Positions 14,677 through 23,162 of a DNA stretch of 64,000 nt are shown piece after piece. The stretch is from UBA5195 sp034432755 (lineage in GTDB: Bacteria > Chloroflexota > Anaerolineae > Anaerolineales > Villigracilaceae), in NCBI GenBank assembly GCA_034432755.1, contig DAOUBQ010000021.1, forward strand, positions 1-64,000. The letters are read 5' to 3'. Under the pieces are notes generated by a model that saw nothing but the letters and a program-made list of their open reading frames with translations, was not told the DNA's origin and searched no databases. The first letter of the stretch is position 1, and each line of letters starts with the position of its first letter. A program made the position numbers and the translations under genes.

Positions 14677-17403
14677 TTATCGTTTTGCCAGCAAATCCTT
14701 CAGCGCCGCGCCTTTTTGGAGGTGAATGCGCAAAATGCGGCGGCTGCGGGCGGCCAGGGCTTCATAATCACCAAGCGCTTGGGCGCGTTCGAGCGCGCCG
14801 AAGGTCATGCCCTGCCCCGGAATGTCGAAATCCGATGTCGAATCTGCTGTAATTTGCAGAAACAGGCCGTTATCGGCCCCGCCCTTGTGCAGTTGGCCGG
14901 TGGAATGCAGAAAGCGCGGCCCAAAGCCGACTGTGGTGGCGCAGCCCGTGCGGGCGCGCAGTTTCAGGCGCAACTCGGTCAGCGCGGCTTGCATGGCCGG
15001 GTTGCGGCGCAAATAGGCATTGATGGCGATGTAATCGCCGGATTTTGCGCCGGCGAGGAAGGATTCGAGCGCGGCCTGAGCATCTTCTACGCCCACGAAT
15101 ATGCCGGGGCTGACCGCGCCGGTGGCCTTGTATTCCGCTATTTTGGCTTTGGTTCTGTCTTTGGCATCTTGCACATCCGGCTGGTCAAACGCGTTGACCC
15201 CCAGCACGGTGCAGGCGACGGCAGTGGCAAACTCCCAGCGGTAGAACTCCGCTGCCAGGTGGTACGGGTCGGTAAGGTCGAATACCACCAGCGGCTGACC
15301 GGCGGACTGGAGCAACTTCAACGCTGAATCATGTTCGCCGTTCTTGCGCAGGTACACAAAAACCCGGTCGTTGCCATATTCCGATGGCTTGCCGAGCGGC
15401 TCTAAATCAACTGGAACGATACCCTTACCCTGCTTGCCGGTCGATTCGGCAATCAACTGCTCCAGCCACGAGCCAATCGATTCGAGGCCGGGGTCGGCCA
15501 CCAGGGTCAGTTTGTCGCGGCCCTCCAGGGCGGCCTGCCCCATCAGCGCGCCCAACACCAGGCCGGGGTTGCGGGCAGCGGGGACACCCGGCCCACACTG
15601 CGCGCTCATCCAGCCCGCGCGCGCCAGAAATGTCTCGATGTTGATACCCATCAGGGCGGCGGGGACCAGCCCAAAGTGGGTGAGGGCTGAATAACGGCCA
15701 CCCACCAGCGGGTCGGCGTTAAAAACGCGTCTGAAACCGCGTTCCTTCGCCAGTTTTTCGAGCGAGGTGCCGGGATCGGTGATGGCGATGAAGTGTTGGC
15801 CGGCTGTTTCGCCAAAGGATTCCGTCGCCCTGGCCCAAAAGTAATCGAACATGGCGCTCACTTCTGCCGTGCCGCCCGATTTGGAGGCAACGATGAAGAG
15901 AGTCTTTTCGAGCGGAAATTTCGCAGCGGTTTCGGCCACCTGGCCGGGGTCGGTGGAGTCGAGAATTGCGAACCCCCCTCCGGCTCCCCCTATTTTCTCC
16001 GAAACTGGGGGGAGAGCATGACCAAACACCAGCGACATCACTTCTGGCGCGAGCGAGGAGCCGCCCATGCCGAGCAGCAGGAAATGGGTCAACCCGGCGG
16101 CGTGAACCTGCGCGGCAAAGTCCTTGATTTCGGGCAGAGCCAGGCGCGAGGTTTCGGGCAGCGAGAGCCAACCCAAGCGGATTTTGATTTCGGCCTGGCC
16201 TGCAGCGTCATCCGTCCACAAAGTTGGGTCTATCTTCCACATCCGCTCAACCGCATTTTGCTTCTCTAAAGCGGCTACGCGCTCTTTTATGGGCTGCGCC
16301 AGCCCGCCAAGCCGAGAGAGAATGACCTTCCGCCGTTCCTCGACTGTTGCCAGCAGGGCAGTGAACGCATCGGCAAAGGCTTTTACGCCCTCCTCCTCCA
16401 GTTCCTGCGTAACCGTGGACATCAGGATACCGTGTTTTTCCAGGTCGGCAATCTGCTGACGGGCTTCTTCGAGACCTTCCATGATGGTTTCGGCGGCAGT
16501 GCCATGTTCTTTGAAGGCGACCAGCGTTTGAGGGGGGACGGTGTTGACGGTGGCCGGGCCAATCAGGTTATCCACATAAATCGTATCGGGGTAGTTTGGA
16601 TTTTTGGTGCTGGTGGAAGCCCACAGCGGGCGCTGCAGGTTGGCTTTTGCCATTTGCAGTTTGCCAAAGCGCGGCCCGCCAAAGACCTTGCGAAACTCGT
16701 CATAGGCCAGTTTGGCGTTGGCAATGGCGGCTTTGCCGCGTAAGGGCGAATCTTGGGGCAGTTTGGGGTCAATTTTGCTATCCACGCGCGAGACGAAGAA
16801 CGAGGCGACGGAATGAATCCGCTCGATTTCGCCGCCCGCTAGCAGGCGGTCTTCCAGGCCCGAAAGATAGGCGTCCATCACTTCCTGGTAGCGCTCCAGC
16901 GAGAAAATGAGCGTAACGTTGACGTTGATTCCTGCCGCAATGGCCTGGCGAATAGCCGGAATGCCGGCTTTGGTGGCGGGAATCTTAATCATCAGGTTGG
17001 GGCGATGGACGGTTTGCCACAGGTGTTTGGCCTGAGAAATTGTCCCTTGGGTATCGTGCGCAAGGTAAGGGCTGACTTCCAGGCTGACATAGCCATCCGT
17101 GCCTTCGGTCTGTTCGTAGAGCGGCAGGAACAAGTCGCAGGCAGCGCGGATGTCTTCGACCGCCAATTGCCAGAAAATCTGCTCGCTCCCCCAGCCCGAT
17201 ATCGCCAGGGGGGTGAGGGCTGAGTCATAGTCGTTCGATTTGGCAATCGCGTTGTGGAAAATGGAGGGGTTCGAGGTCACGCCGCGAATATCACCGCGCG
17301 TAATCATCGCCGCCAGTTCGCCATTTTCGAGCAGGCGGCGCTGGATATTATCGTACCAGAGGGACTGGCCCAAGGCGGTCAGTTGGGAAATAGGGTTGCT
17401 CAT
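14677..17403 (-). CDS. Bifunctional transaldolase / glucose-6-phosphate isomerase
   Basis: A 908-residue fusion. Residues 1-365 form a transaldolase (GVTSNPSIF, catalytic lysine region MIKIPATKAG); residues 400-905 form a phosphoglucose isomerase (GMGGSSLAPEV, VASKSGGTAEVSA, a late EFATAV helix). It joins the non-oxidative pentose phosphate pathway to glycolysis. The ATG at 17403 has AGGAG seven bases upstream. Near residues 463-477 an extra PPVSEKIGGAGGGF segment is encoded by a GC-rich palindrome-like sequence and looks like a repeat insertion between LVFGHA and ILDSTDP. It ends the tkt-rpiB operon or forms its last transcriptional unit. Confidence 0.93.
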   Translation of the reverse strand: MSNPISQLTALGQSLWYDNIQRRLLENGELAAMITRGDIRGVTSNPSIFHNAIAKSNDYDSALTPLAISGWGSEQIFWQLAVEDIRAACDLFLPLYEQTEGTDGYVSLEVSPYLAHDTQGTISQAKHLWQTVHRPNLMIKIPATKAGIPAIRQAIAAGINVNVTLIFSLERYQEVMDAYLSGLEDRLLAGGEIERIHSVASFFVSRVDSKIDPKLPQDSPLRGKAAIANAKLAYDEFRKVFGGPRFGKLQMAKANLQRPLWASTSTKNPNYPDTIYVDNLIGPATVNTVPPQTLVAFKEHGTAAETIMEGLEEARQQIADLEKHGILMSTVTQELEEEGVKAFADAFTALLATVEERRKVILSRLGGLAQPIKERVAALEKQNAVERMWKIDPTLWTDDAAGQAEIKIRLGWLSLPETSRLALPEIKDFAAQVHAAGLTHFLLLGMGGSSLAPEVMSLVFGHALPPVSEKIGGAGGGFAILDSTDPGQVAETAAKFPLEKTLFIVASKSGGTAEVSAMFDYFWARATESFGETAGQHFIAITDPGTSLEKLAKERGFRRVFNADPLVGGRYSALTHFGLVPAALMGINIETFLARAGWMSAQCGPGVPAARNPGLVLGALMGQAALEGRDKLTLVADPGLESIGSWLEQLIAESTGKQGKGIVPVDLEPLGKPSEYGNDRVFVYLRKNGEHDSALKLLQSAGQPLVVFDLTDPYHLAAEFYRWEFATAVACTVLGVNAFDQPDVQDAKDRTKAKIAEYKATGAVSPGIFVGVEDAQAALESFLAGAKSGDYIAINAYLRRNPAMQAALTELRLKLRARTGCATTVGFGPRFLHSTGQLHKGGADNGLFLQITADSTSDFDIPGQGMTFGALERAQALGDYEALAARSRRILRIHLQKGAALKDLLAKR
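15971..16014. repeat. Palindrome-like repeat inside the tal-pgi coding region
   Basis: On the minus strand CTCTCCCCCCAG ... GGGGGAGCCGGAGGGG forms imperfect complementary arms. It encodes about 14 residues not expected at this point of the isomerase. See the helicase repeat at 53195 for the clearest case. Confidence 0.5.
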
Positions 17404-17449
17404 GAGATTACTCCTGAAAAAAGATGAGAACAATTTTGGACGCCGGAGG

Positions 17450-17761
17450 CTACACCTGCTCCAGGCAGGGGTCATTTTGAACTCCGGGGATGGTTTGACC
17501 AAGGTAAGGCAGGGACGGAAGGCTATGCCAGCGGCGTAGTAAATGATATGCAGGCGAGGTCAGCAAGCGGCAGGCTTCTACTGCCGGTTTCCAGGCCGGC
17601 TTGCGAATTTCCGTGACCGTCTCTAGGGCAGGGAGAATACCAAAATCCCAGGCCGAACACAATCGGGCGAGAAAATCCACCTGCTCGGCAAGCGTTTCCA
17701 GGCGTTCCGGCGGATTCACGTCAGGATAGAGGGAGGCATCTAACCACGAAATTTCACTCAT
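17450..17761 (-). CDS. Hypothetical protein
   Basis: A 103-residue soluble protein of unknown function. It is leucine- and proline-rich with the segment VDFLARLCSAWDFGILPALETVTEIRKPAWKPAVEACRLL and no recognisable motif, membrane helix or signal peptide. Its ATG overlaps the end of the AbiEii-like remnant by 8 bases, so it is translationally coupled to it. It may be a partner protein of the nucleotidyltransferase-like gene, by analogy with two-gene modules, but this is inference only. Confidence 0.45.
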   Translation of the reverse strand: MSEISWLDASLYPDVNPPERLETLAEQVDFLARLCSAWDFGILPALETVTEIRKPAWKPAVEACRLLTSPAYHLLRRWHSLPSLPYLGQTIPGVQNDPCLEQV

Positions 17762-18140
17762 GTTCGAGGATTAAAAAAACTTCTCGAAAGCACCGGCGGA
17801 GAGTTTCGGCCTGCGCGCGTTGTTCGGAATTTGGAATCGTCTCCAACGGACGGTGCAGCGCAATCCGTTCCAAGTGCGTTTCGATGGCAAGCCGCGCCCG
17901 TCCGCAATCTGGTTCGCCGCCAGAACGGGTTTGGCGCTCGCGCCAGAGCGACCAGCATTCCGCAGGTTCGGCGATGTTCTGGCGGCACAACGTAAAAATA
18001 TCCAGGAAATCACGCGGCGCGTGCCGCTCTACCAGGGCGTTCATTTTCGCGGCAATCAGGTTAGGGAGGCTGTCGAGGGCAATCCCCTCGTCTTCCAGCC
18101 GAACTAAATCACGCAGCCGAACATCACGGGAGGGAAGCAT
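17754..18140 (-). pseudogene. N-terminally truncated AbiEii/AbiGii-like nucleotidyltransferase
   Basis: A 128-residue frame resembling only the C-terminal part of the AbiEii/AbiGii (DUF1814) family: ALDSLPNLIAAKMNALVERHAPRDFLDIFTL is the characteristic 'AxKLxALxxRxxxRDFxDL' block. The N-terminal nucleotidyltransferase domain, with its GS and DxD motif, is missing. In frame, the sequence is open for only 13 codons upstream of the ATG, up to a TGA that overlaps the end of rpiB. The gene was therefore probably truncated when it joined this operon. It could still make a small stable protein; activity as a toxin is unlikely. Confidence 0.5.
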
Positions 18141-18179
18141 ACGGGGAAATATTCGATGGGTGGCGTGGAGACGGGATTT

Positions 18180-18641
18180 TCAACTCGAAGCATTCTCCAA
18201 CTTGCGAATTTTACCTACGCGCCGCAAGTGGCGCTCTTGGCCGGGGTCATTCCCAACAAAGCGCGCGCCCAAGAAGGCGGCAACAATCTCGCGGGCCGGT
18301 TCGGGGCCGATGATGCGCGCGCCCAGGCACAAGACGTTCATATCGTCATGCTCTACGCCTTGGTGAGCGGAGTAGGTATCGTGGCAAATCCCGGCATAGA
18401 TGCCTTTGATTTTATTGGCAGCGATATTTGCGCCCACTGCCGAGCCGCACAGCAGAATGCCGCGCTCGGCTTCGCCAGAGAGGATGGCGCGCGCGGCTTT
18501 TTCGGCATAATCGGGGTAATCAACGGCTTCGGTGGAGTGCGTGCCGAGGTCGAACGACTCATGCCCGGCAGCGCGAACGGCCTCCAGCACGATTTGCTTG
18601 AGCGGGAATCCCGCATGGTCACAGGCGACAGCGACTTTCAT
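18180..18641 (-). CDS. rpiB: Ribose 5-phosphate isomerase B
   Basis: A 153-residue RpiB/LacA-family isomerase converting ribulose 5-phosphate and ribose 5-phosphate. It shows VAVACDHAGFPLK at the N-terminus, the DYPDYAEKAA block, the active-site cysteine in GILLCGSAVGANIAANK and the HDDMNVLCLGARIIG segment. Length is normal. Its ATG overlaps the tkt stop by four bases, so both are cotranslated; the truncated AbiEii-like gene follows. The ending NASS is slightly longer than usual. Confidence 0.95.
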   Translation of the reverse strand: MKVAVACDHAGFPLKQIVLEAVRAAGHESFDLGTHSTEAVDYPDYAEKAARAILSGEAERGILLCGSAVGANIAANKIKGIYAGICHDTYSAHQGVEHDDMNVLCLGARIIGPEPAREIVAAFLGARFVGNDPGQERHLRRVGKIRKLENASS

Positions 18642-20641
18642 TTTCCCAGCACCTTCATGGCTGTTTCGACCACATTTTCCACGGTAAAGCCGAATTCCTT
18701 GAACAGGCGCGCGCCGGGGGCCGACGCGCCGTAGCGCTCCAGGCTGATAATAGCTCCTGAATCACCCACCCATCGTTCCCAGCCCAGGCCGATACCGGCT
18801 TCGACCGCCACCCGCGCCTTGACCCGCGCCGGGAGAACAGTCTCCTGGTAGGCAGAATCTTGCGCCTTGAAGAGTTCCCAACTGGGGAAGGAAATCACCC
18901 GCACATTGACACCCTCCGCCGCCAGGCGCAGCCCGGCTTCGACAATCAGCGAGACTTCGGAGCCGGAGGCCATCAGGATGAGTTCGGGGTCGTCGTCGCC
19001 CATATCGGCGAGGATGTAGGCGCCTCGTTCGAGCAGGGATGCGTCAGAATAGGTGGAGCGGTCGAGGGTGGGCAGATTCTGGCGGGTCAGTATCAAGGCA
19101 GTCGGGGCGTGAGTCCGCGCGAGGGCCACCCTCCAGGCGTGGACGGTCTCATTGGCATCTGCCGGGCGAATGGTCACGAGGTTCGGAATGGCGCGCAGCG
19201 CGGTGACGTGTTCCACCGGTTGGTGGGTGGGGCCGTCTTCACCGACGCCAATCGAATCATGCGTAAAAACCCAAATGGAGGGCAGGTGCGAGAGAGCCGA
19301 AAGCCGAATGGCCGGGCGCATGTAATCGGAAAATACGAGGAAGGTGGCGCCAAAGGGGCGCAAGCCGCCATGATAGGCCATGCCGTTCACCGCGCCGCCC
19401 ATGGCATGTTCACGCACGCCAAAGTGAAAGTTGCGGCCTTGGGGCGTGGCGTGCTGGAAGGCAGGCGTGCCATCGAGTTTGGTGTTGTTGGAGGGGGCCA
19501 AGTCTGCCGAGCCGCCCAACAATTCGGGAATTTTGGCAGCGAAATGATTGAGCGCTTTACCCGAAGCAGCACGAGAGGCCATGCCTTTGGGGTCGGCGGG
19601 GAAGACCGGCAGGTTTTCGTCCCAGCCCTGGGGCAGTTCGCCGCGCATCCGGCGCACCAACTCGGCGGCTTTTTCAGGGAACTGGGCGCGATAGGCGTCG
19701 AAACGGGCCTGCCAGGCAGATTGGAACTCGGCTCCACGTTGAAGGGCCTCGCGGAAATGCGCCAGCGCGTCTTCGGGGAGGTGGAAGCGCGATTCGACCG
19801 GCCAACCAAGATTCTCTTTGGCGAGGCGAAGTTCTTCCTCGCCGAGCGGTTCGCCATGCGCTTTGGATGTCCCCTGGCGGTTGGGCGCGCCGAACCCGAT
19901 AATGGTGCGAACGGCAATGATAGACGGGCGCGGGTCGGCTTTGGCAGCCTGAATGGCGCGGTTGATAGATTCCACATCATTGCCATCTGGCACTTGCAGA
20001 GTGTGCCAGCCGTAGGCTTCGAAGCGCGCCAGGCGGTCTTCGGTGAAGGCCAGGTCGGTGGAGCCATCAATAGAGATATGATTGTCGTCATATAGGTACA
20101 CCAGTTTGCCAAGCTGGAGATGCCCGGCGAGCGAGGCGGCTTCGGAGGAGATTCCCTCCATCAAGTCGCCGTCGGTGACAATGGCGTAGATGAAATGGTC
20201 AATGATGGGATATTCGGGCGTGTTGAAGGTGGCAGCCAGGTGCGCTTCGGCAATCGCCATGCCAACGCCGTTGGAAAAGCCTGCTCCCAAAGGGCCGGTG
20301 GTGGTCTCCACGCCGGGCGTGAGGCCAAATTCGGGATGGCCGGGGGTGAGCGAGCCAAACTGGCGGAAGTTTTTGAGTTCTTCGAGCGGCAAATCGTAGC
20401 CGGTCAGGTGCAGGAGGGCGTATAAAAGCGCCGAACCATGCCCGCCAGAGAGGATGAAACGGTCGCGGTTCGGCCACTTGGGATTGCGCGGATTGTGGCG
20501 CAGGTGACGAGTCCAGAGCGCGTAAGCCATGGGGGCGGTGCCCATTGGCAGGCCAGGATGGCCGGAATTGGCTTGCTGGACGGCATCGGCGGCCAGGAAG
20601 CGGATGGTGTTGATGGCGCGTTGCTGCAATTGGGGATTCAT
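18638..20641 (-). CDS. tkt: Transketolase
   Basis: A 667-residue thiamine diphosphate enzyme that moves two-carbon units between pentose phosphate intermediates. The transketolase signatures are present: QQANSGHPGLPMGTAPMAYALW near residue 20, the ThDP-binding TDGDLMEGISSEA ... YLYDDNHISIDG segment, and later FATFLVF-like pyrimidine-domain motifs (FGATFLVFSDYMRPAIRL, THDSIGVGEDGPTHQP). Length is typical of bacterial Tkt. The ATG at 20641 is chosen because homologues begin here and a GAGG motif lies upstream. It leads the pentose phosphate operon with rpiB. Confidence 0.96.
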   Translation of the reverse strand: MNPQLQQRAINTIRFLAADAVQQANSGHPGLPMGTAPMAYALWTRHLRHNPRNPKWPNRDRFILSGGHGSALLYALLHLTGYDLPLEELKNFRQFGSLTPGHPEFGLTPGVETTTGPLGAGFSNGVGMAIAEAHLAATFNTPEYPIIDHFIYAIVTDGDLMEGISSEAASLAGHLQLGKLVYLYDDNHISIDGSTDLAFTEDRLARFEAYGWHTLQVPDGNDVESINRAIQAAKADPRPSIIAVRTIIGFGAPNRQGTSKAHGEPLGEEELRLAKENLGWPVESRFHLPEDALAHFREALQRGAEFQSAWQARFDAYRAQFPEKAAELVRRMRGELPQGWDENLPVFPADPKGMASRAASGKALNHFAAKIPELLGGSADLAPSNNTKLDGTPAFQHATPQGRNFHFGVREHAMGGAVNGMAYHGGLRPFGATFLVFSDYMRPAIRLSALSHLPSIWVFTHDSIGVGEDGPTHQPVEHVTALRAIPNLVTIRPADANETVHAWRVALARTHAPTALILTRQNLPTLDRSTYSDASLLERGAYILADMGDDDPELILMASGSEVSLIVEAGLRLAAEGVNVRVISFPSWELFKAQDSAYQETVLPARVKARVAVEAGIGLGWERWVGDSGAIISLERYGASAPGARLFKEFGFTVENVVETAMKVLGK

Positions 20642-20873
20642 ATAGACCTCAGACAAAAAAGTATGATAGCAACAAGCATCCCGAAGGTTGCGCAAAAGGC
20701 TAGAACGTTCCCAAGCAAGGCCCATCGAGGCGATATTTGCAAAGTCCTGATAAAAACTCGTTGGCTATTTTACCATGCGCCTTTTTAGGATATACTTTTG
20801 ATATTGCACGATGATGGCTTTTTCACTTTTTTTGTACCCATGAGCGATTTTTATGCCAACCCAAGGAGCGGCC

Positions 20874-21938
20874 ATGTCTGCACCCACCCCTGAGCAACAA
20901 ATTGCTTCAGAAATCAGTTCGTTGCAATCTGCTATGCAACGGTTGCAACATGCCGTGCGGCTGAATAACATCCGCAGCGCCATCGAACAGATCGATTCAG
21001 ACATTGCCGGGTTGCCGCGCCAGGTTGGGGCCCTGCGCACTCAGGGGTATGCCTTTGAAAAGGGGCTTGAGTTAGAAGCAATGCAAATGCAAGCCGAGTG
21101 GCGCGGAGTCGAGCCTATAGCGCGTTCCCAAATCGAGACTCAGGCTGCGCCTCTTCAGGCCGAATTGCTCATGCTAGAGGGGCAAATGACCCAACTGGCA
21201 GCCCAGCGCTCTAACCCTGCGCTGGCACGTCCTAACCTGGAGCGGCTCAAGGCTGGCGTTCAAACCCTCACCAGCAAAGCCGAAGCAGCCGAGCGCACCG
21301 TTTCCAGCACATACCAGCCCGTCAGGGGGAAAATTTCCGCGCTTAAGTACCGCCTGCAAAAAATTGAATGGATGCTCAAGCAATTGGCTGAAGCGTCATT
21401 CAAACTACTTGCCACCGAAAGCGGAATTATGGCGGTCAAAGCAGTCTGGTGCAAAGATGTGAAAGAACGCCCCGAAGACCCCGATGGCGTCCTGTATCTA
21501 ACGGACCAGAGATTAATTTTCGAGCAAAAAGAAGAGATTGCTACCAAGAAGGTGTTGTTCATCACCACCGCCAAAGAAAAAGTCCAGGCTTTAAAGTGGG
21601 AGGCGCCAGTTGCGCTGGTGGAAGAAGTTAAGCCATCCAAACAGGGAATGCTCAAGAATGAAGACCATCTCGACATTCGCTTTGGGCCGGGCGCGCCCAT
21701 GCAGACCGTCCACCTGCACATCTGGCAAGAGAGCAGCGAGTGGGTACAGTTGCTCAACCGCGCCAAAACCCGCGATTTTGACCAGACGCGCGCCCTAAAA
21801 ATTGACGAGGCCGCCCAGGAAAAGGTCAAATCAGCCCCTAGTCAATGCCCATCCTGCGGAGCAAACATTACGCAGGTGGTGTTGCGCGGCATGGATAGCA
21901 TCAAGTGTGAATATTGCGGATACGTCATCCGCCTGTAA
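20874..21938 (+). CDS. Coiled-coil protein with C-terminal zinc ribbon
   Basis: A 354-residue soluble protein of unknown function. Residues 5-60 and about 90-170 are strongly helical and likely coiled coil (QQIASEISSLQSAMQRLQHAV). Residues 190-300 look like a beta-rich PH/GRAM-type domain (GVLYLTDQRLIFEQKEE is the hallmark strand pair of GRAM-like domains). The C-terminus is a zinc ribbon with CPSCGAN and CEYCGY. AAGGAG precedes the ATG at 20874 with good spacing. The combination suggests a membrane- or protein-surface adaptor, but no established family name comes to mind. A small membrane protein gene follows. Confidence 0.75.
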   Translation: MSAPTPEQQIASEISSLQSAMQRLQHAVRLNNIRSAIEQIDSDIAGLPRQVGALRTQGYAFEKGLELEAMQMQAEWRGVEPIARSQIETQAAPLQAELLMLEGQMTQLAAQRSNPALARPNLERLKAGVQTLTSKAEAAERTVSSTYQPVRGKISALKYRLQKIEWMLKQLAEASFKLLATESGIMAVKAVWCKDVKERPEDPDGVLYLTDQRLIFEQKEEIATKKVLFITTAKEKVQALKWEAPVALVEEVKPSKQGMLKNEDHLDIRFGPGAPMQTVHLHIWQESSEWVQLLNRAKTRDFDQTRALKIDEAAQEKVKSAPSQCPSCGANITQVVLRGMDSIKCEYCGYVIRL

Positions 21939-21964
21939 CCATTCAACGCATCAAGGAGAATACT

Positions 21965-22255
21965 ATGGGAGAAGTACCCAACCTGTTTGGAATTCCGTTG
22001 CCCATTGTGGGCTTCATCTGTTTTGTTCTGGCGGCAGTTTTTGTGTACGTCTGGCCTAAACCGGAGCAAGACTCCGCGCGCGGCGCGTTACTGAACATGG
22101 GGCTGCACTACCTGCACCCGTTGGCCTGGGTGTTGCTGGGCATGGCGGCCTTTCTGCAAAACCGCAGCACGCAAACCGCCATCATCACTGCTGCCCTTGG
22201 GGGCGTGGTCTACCTCCTTTTCATCGTCCTGTTGATTTTGAACAAGGCAAAATGA
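21965..22255 (+). CDS. Small three-helix membrane protein
   Basis: A 96-residue hydrophobic protein with three predicted helices (residues 10-28, 45-60, 68-92). It is preceded by AAGGAGAA and follows the coiled-coil/zinc-ribbon gene by 26 bases, so the two probably act together: a membrane component beside a protein with a GRAM-like domain. No family is recognised. Transcription ends at the hairpin that starts with its stop codon. Confidence 0.6.
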   Translation: MGEVPNLFGIPLPIVGFICFVLAAVFVYVWPKPEQDSARGALLNMGLHYLHPLAWVLLGMAAFLQNRSTQTAIITAALGGVVYLLFIVLLILNKAK

Positions 22256-22295
22256 AAAAACGTCCCGAAGGCCAAGCCTCTTCGGGACGTTTTTG
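22256..22295. terminator. Bidirectional rho-independent terminator
   Basis: A perfect 12-bp stem (ACGTCCCGAAG ... CTTCGGGACGT) with a 9-base loop, flanked by an A-run on the left and TTTT on the right, between convergent genes. It can serve both strands. Confidence 0.9.
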
Positions 22296-22297
22296 AT

Positions 22298-23065
22298 TCA
22301 ATAGGTTGCCTTTAACTCACTCACCGGCAGGGTGATTTGCCCCTCGCCGGGGTCGCCCAAACGGCAGGTGCGCTCTGGGTGACGAGAGACAAGCCAGGCT
22401 GTGCCAGACGCCGCCAGCGCGTCCAACTGTTCGGGGGTGTAGATTTGTTCCAGCGGCAGCGCGCCCTTTAACAGCTTGTGGCGCGTCAGTTCCTCAAAAT
22501 AATCCATTGGGTCACGAATGCCCAATCCCTGCTCATAAAGAATCAGTTGTCGTTGCAAGCGTCCCTCCACGGTTGGACGCGGCAACGGAGCCTGTTCAAG
22601 CAAGGCGCAGAATACGGCATGCGGCTGGGTCTCCAGCCAAGCATGGCTGGCTTGCTCCCCAAAGTAGGGCTTGTATCCGAGCGATTCGATGCGGCGGTAA
22701 AACTCAAAGCCCAATTGCGTCCAATTGGAACACAACGCGGGGCGCGATGGCGTCAACGAGACATTGATTCCGCGCTCACGCAAGAGATGTTCGGCCAGGC
22801 GCATTTCCAGGCTTCGGCCTGCCGCGCGCAACGGGGGCAGCCCCTGGCGAACGCTGTGCTGGCGCACCAATCCCTGGCTGGGACGCGGCGGGGCGTTGAC
22901 GGCCACCAGGCTGGCTGGCAGGCTGCCCAAAAAGACAAGCGCATCCTCCAATTCGCCCTCCTGAAGGGCCACAAGCCGCCCGTTCTTTTCGAGTGCGGCC
23001 CAGGTAAAGGGTTTGCGCCCACCGCACGGGTCGATTCCAATGAAAAGGGGTGTATCAAATGACAT
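22298..23065 (-). CDS. DUF429 family protein
   Basis: A 255-residue member of the DUF429 family, an RNase H-like fold of unknown function. The N-terminal strand LFIGIDPCGGRKPFTWAAL, the VAVNAPPRPSQGLVR segment and the YKPYFGEQASHAWLETQPHAVF helix are family features; an Asp in GIDP and Asn/Asp in VAVNAP stand where catalytic acids sit in RNase H-like proteins. The ATG at 23065 replaces a longer frame whose extra 25 residues come from intergenic repeat DNA. It converges on the small membrane gene. Confidence 0.8.
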   Translation of the reverse strand: MSFDTPLFIGIDPCGGRKPFTWAALEKNGRLVALQEGELEDALVFLGSLPASLVAVNAPPRPSQGLVRQHSVRQGLPPLRAAGRSLEMRLAEHLLRERGINVSLTPSRPALCSNWTQLGFEFYRRIESLGYKPYFGEQASHAWLETQPHAVFCALLEQAPLPRPTVEGRLQRQLILYEQGLGIRDPMDYFEELTRHKLLKGALPLEQIYTPEQLDALAASGTAWLVSRHPERTCRLGDPGEGQITLPVSELKATY

Positions 23066-23085
23066 GGCGGCGCATCCAATGTAAG

Positions 23086-23145
23086 TAACGCAGAATGAAT
23101 TCCGCGTCTGGCTGGCAGCAGTGGACGGGAGAAATCCCATCCTAC
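23086..23145. repeat. Adjacent copies of intergenic repeats R2 and R1
   Basis: TAACGCAGAATGAATTCCGC (R2-like, 23086-23105) is followed by an R1 copy starting GACGGGAG-AAATCCCATC (23124-23145). They fill the space between the divergent DUF429 and tlpA genes. Other R2-like copies are at 49041-49060 and 54877-54896. Confidence 0.55.
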
Positions 23146-23162
23146 ATAACTATAGAGGCAAA

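Noticed and set aside
17185..17225. Possible repeat insertion in the transaldolase half of tal-pgi (CCCCCAG...GGGGGGTGAGG)
   Set aside because: The encoded segment has the same length and character as in other transaldolases, so the base pattern is coincidental.
17754..18140. Functional AbiE toxin-antitoxin system
   Set aside because: The nucleotidyltransferase domain is missing and the coupled downstream protein does not resemble an AbiEi antitoxin.
18860..20095. A 411-residue open frame on the plus strand across the transketolase gene
   Set aside because: It is antisense to a strongly conserved gene, has no family features, and long antisense frames are expected at this base composition.
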